In this document: positions 63,934 to 64,000 of the stretch, one piece after another
Layout: each line of letters begins with the position of its first letter
How positions within the stretch are numbered: the stretch's first letter is position 1
Source: Plasmodium malariae
Lineage: Eukaryota > Apicomplexa > Aconoidasida > Haemosporida > Plasmodiidae
Assembly (NCBI RefSeq): GCF_900090045.1
Contig: NC_041786.1
Location: 1,916,501-1,980,500 of the forward strand
Direction: 5' to 3'
Length of the DNA stretch: 64,000 bases
Notes under the pieces: model-generated
The model's database searches: none
What the model was told of the DNA's origin: nothing
What the model saw: only the letters and a program-made list of their open reading frames with translations
Program-made: the position numbers and the translations under genes

Positions 63934-64000
63934 ATGGAATTATGTTTATATAACTCCAAAAATGGCTATTTGGAAGCTTTGCTGAGAGGATTTCGTAGTA
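63934..64000 (+). CDS. V-type ATPase V0 subunit d, N-terminal fragment
   Basis: The gene begins 67 bp before the window edge and runs off it. The 22 visible codons read MELCLYNSKNGYLEALLRGF, then RS. This matches the start of V-ATPase subunit d (C/AC39 family), whose conserved opening is N..NGYLE.L.RG. The subunit couples the V1 stalk to the membrane ring of the proton pump that acidifies vacuoles. The gene order next to the FtsH-type protease agrees with the P. falciparum neighbourhood as I remember it. Only the start is visible, but the motif is distinctive. Confidence 0.85.
   Translation, partial: MELCLYNSKNGYLEALLRGFRS

Noticed and set aside
1..64000. CRISPR arrays, bacterial operons, insertion sequences or retroelements
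   Set aside because: The window is eukaryotic nuclear DNA; the only tandem arrays are coding low-complexity repeats, minisatellites and microsatellites, and no transposase or reverse transcriptase motif was seen.

Overview
The window is a piece of a nuclear chromosome from a malaria parasite (Plasmodium). It is very AT-rich, with long poly(A)/poly(T) and (TA)n tracts. Proteins carry asparagine- and acidic-rich insertions, and introns are small with GT..YAG borders. The gene order is ribosomal protein S3, giant dynein heavy chain, plasmepsin VIII, potassium channel K2, long-form tRNase Z, FtsH-type protease and V-ATPase subunit d. From memory this is the order of a block near one end of P. falciparum chromosome 14, read backwards. 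Base composition and protein detail suggest a non-falciparum species (for example P. malariae- or P. ovale-like), but the species cannot be fixed by reading alone.

Layout. 0.2-1.1 kb (-): 40S ribosomal protein S3. 2.8-24.7 kb (-): a six-exon axonemal-type dynein heavy chain of about 6,526 residues with one 15.7-kb exon. 26.6-29.4 kb (+): plasmepsin VIII in 13 exons, reconstructed here to 386 residues. 29.8-30.9 kb (+): a four-exon protein ending in a PEN-2-like membrane domain. 31.0-32.9 kb (+): a six-exon protein of unknown function with an N-terminus like a secretory/apicoplast leader. 33.5-37.7 kb (-): potassium channel K2. 41.3-41.9 kb (+): a two-exon 89-residue protein. 42.2-46.6 kb (-): tRNase Z, six exons. 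48.1-49.1 kb (+): MED4-like protein with a beta-sandwich domain. 49.7-52.2 kb (-): COG3/Sec34-like tethering subunit. 53.2-54.1 kb (-): COX6A-like mitochondrial membrane protein. 57.3-59.4 kb (+): mitochondrial i-AAA/FtsH protease. 60.2-61.4 kb (-): EFCAB10-like protein with a dimerization/docking segment and an EF-hand-like segment. 63.9 kb to the edge (+): start of V-ATPase subunit d.

These are independent eukaryotic transcription units, not an operon. Two of them (dynein and the EFCAB10-like protein) fit the flagellum of the male gamete. Plasmepsin VIII is known from mosquito-stage sporozoites, and three candidates are mitochondrial. The most interesting reads are the PEN-2-like protein in a lineage not known to me to carry the other gamma-secretase subunits, the EFCAB10-like gene built from tiny exons, the dynein intron filled by an in-frame 12-bp minisatellite, and cyclin-like coding fragments in the 54-57 kb gap. 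Exon joins were inferred by hand from splice signals, phase and family alignment. No transcript or database search was available.
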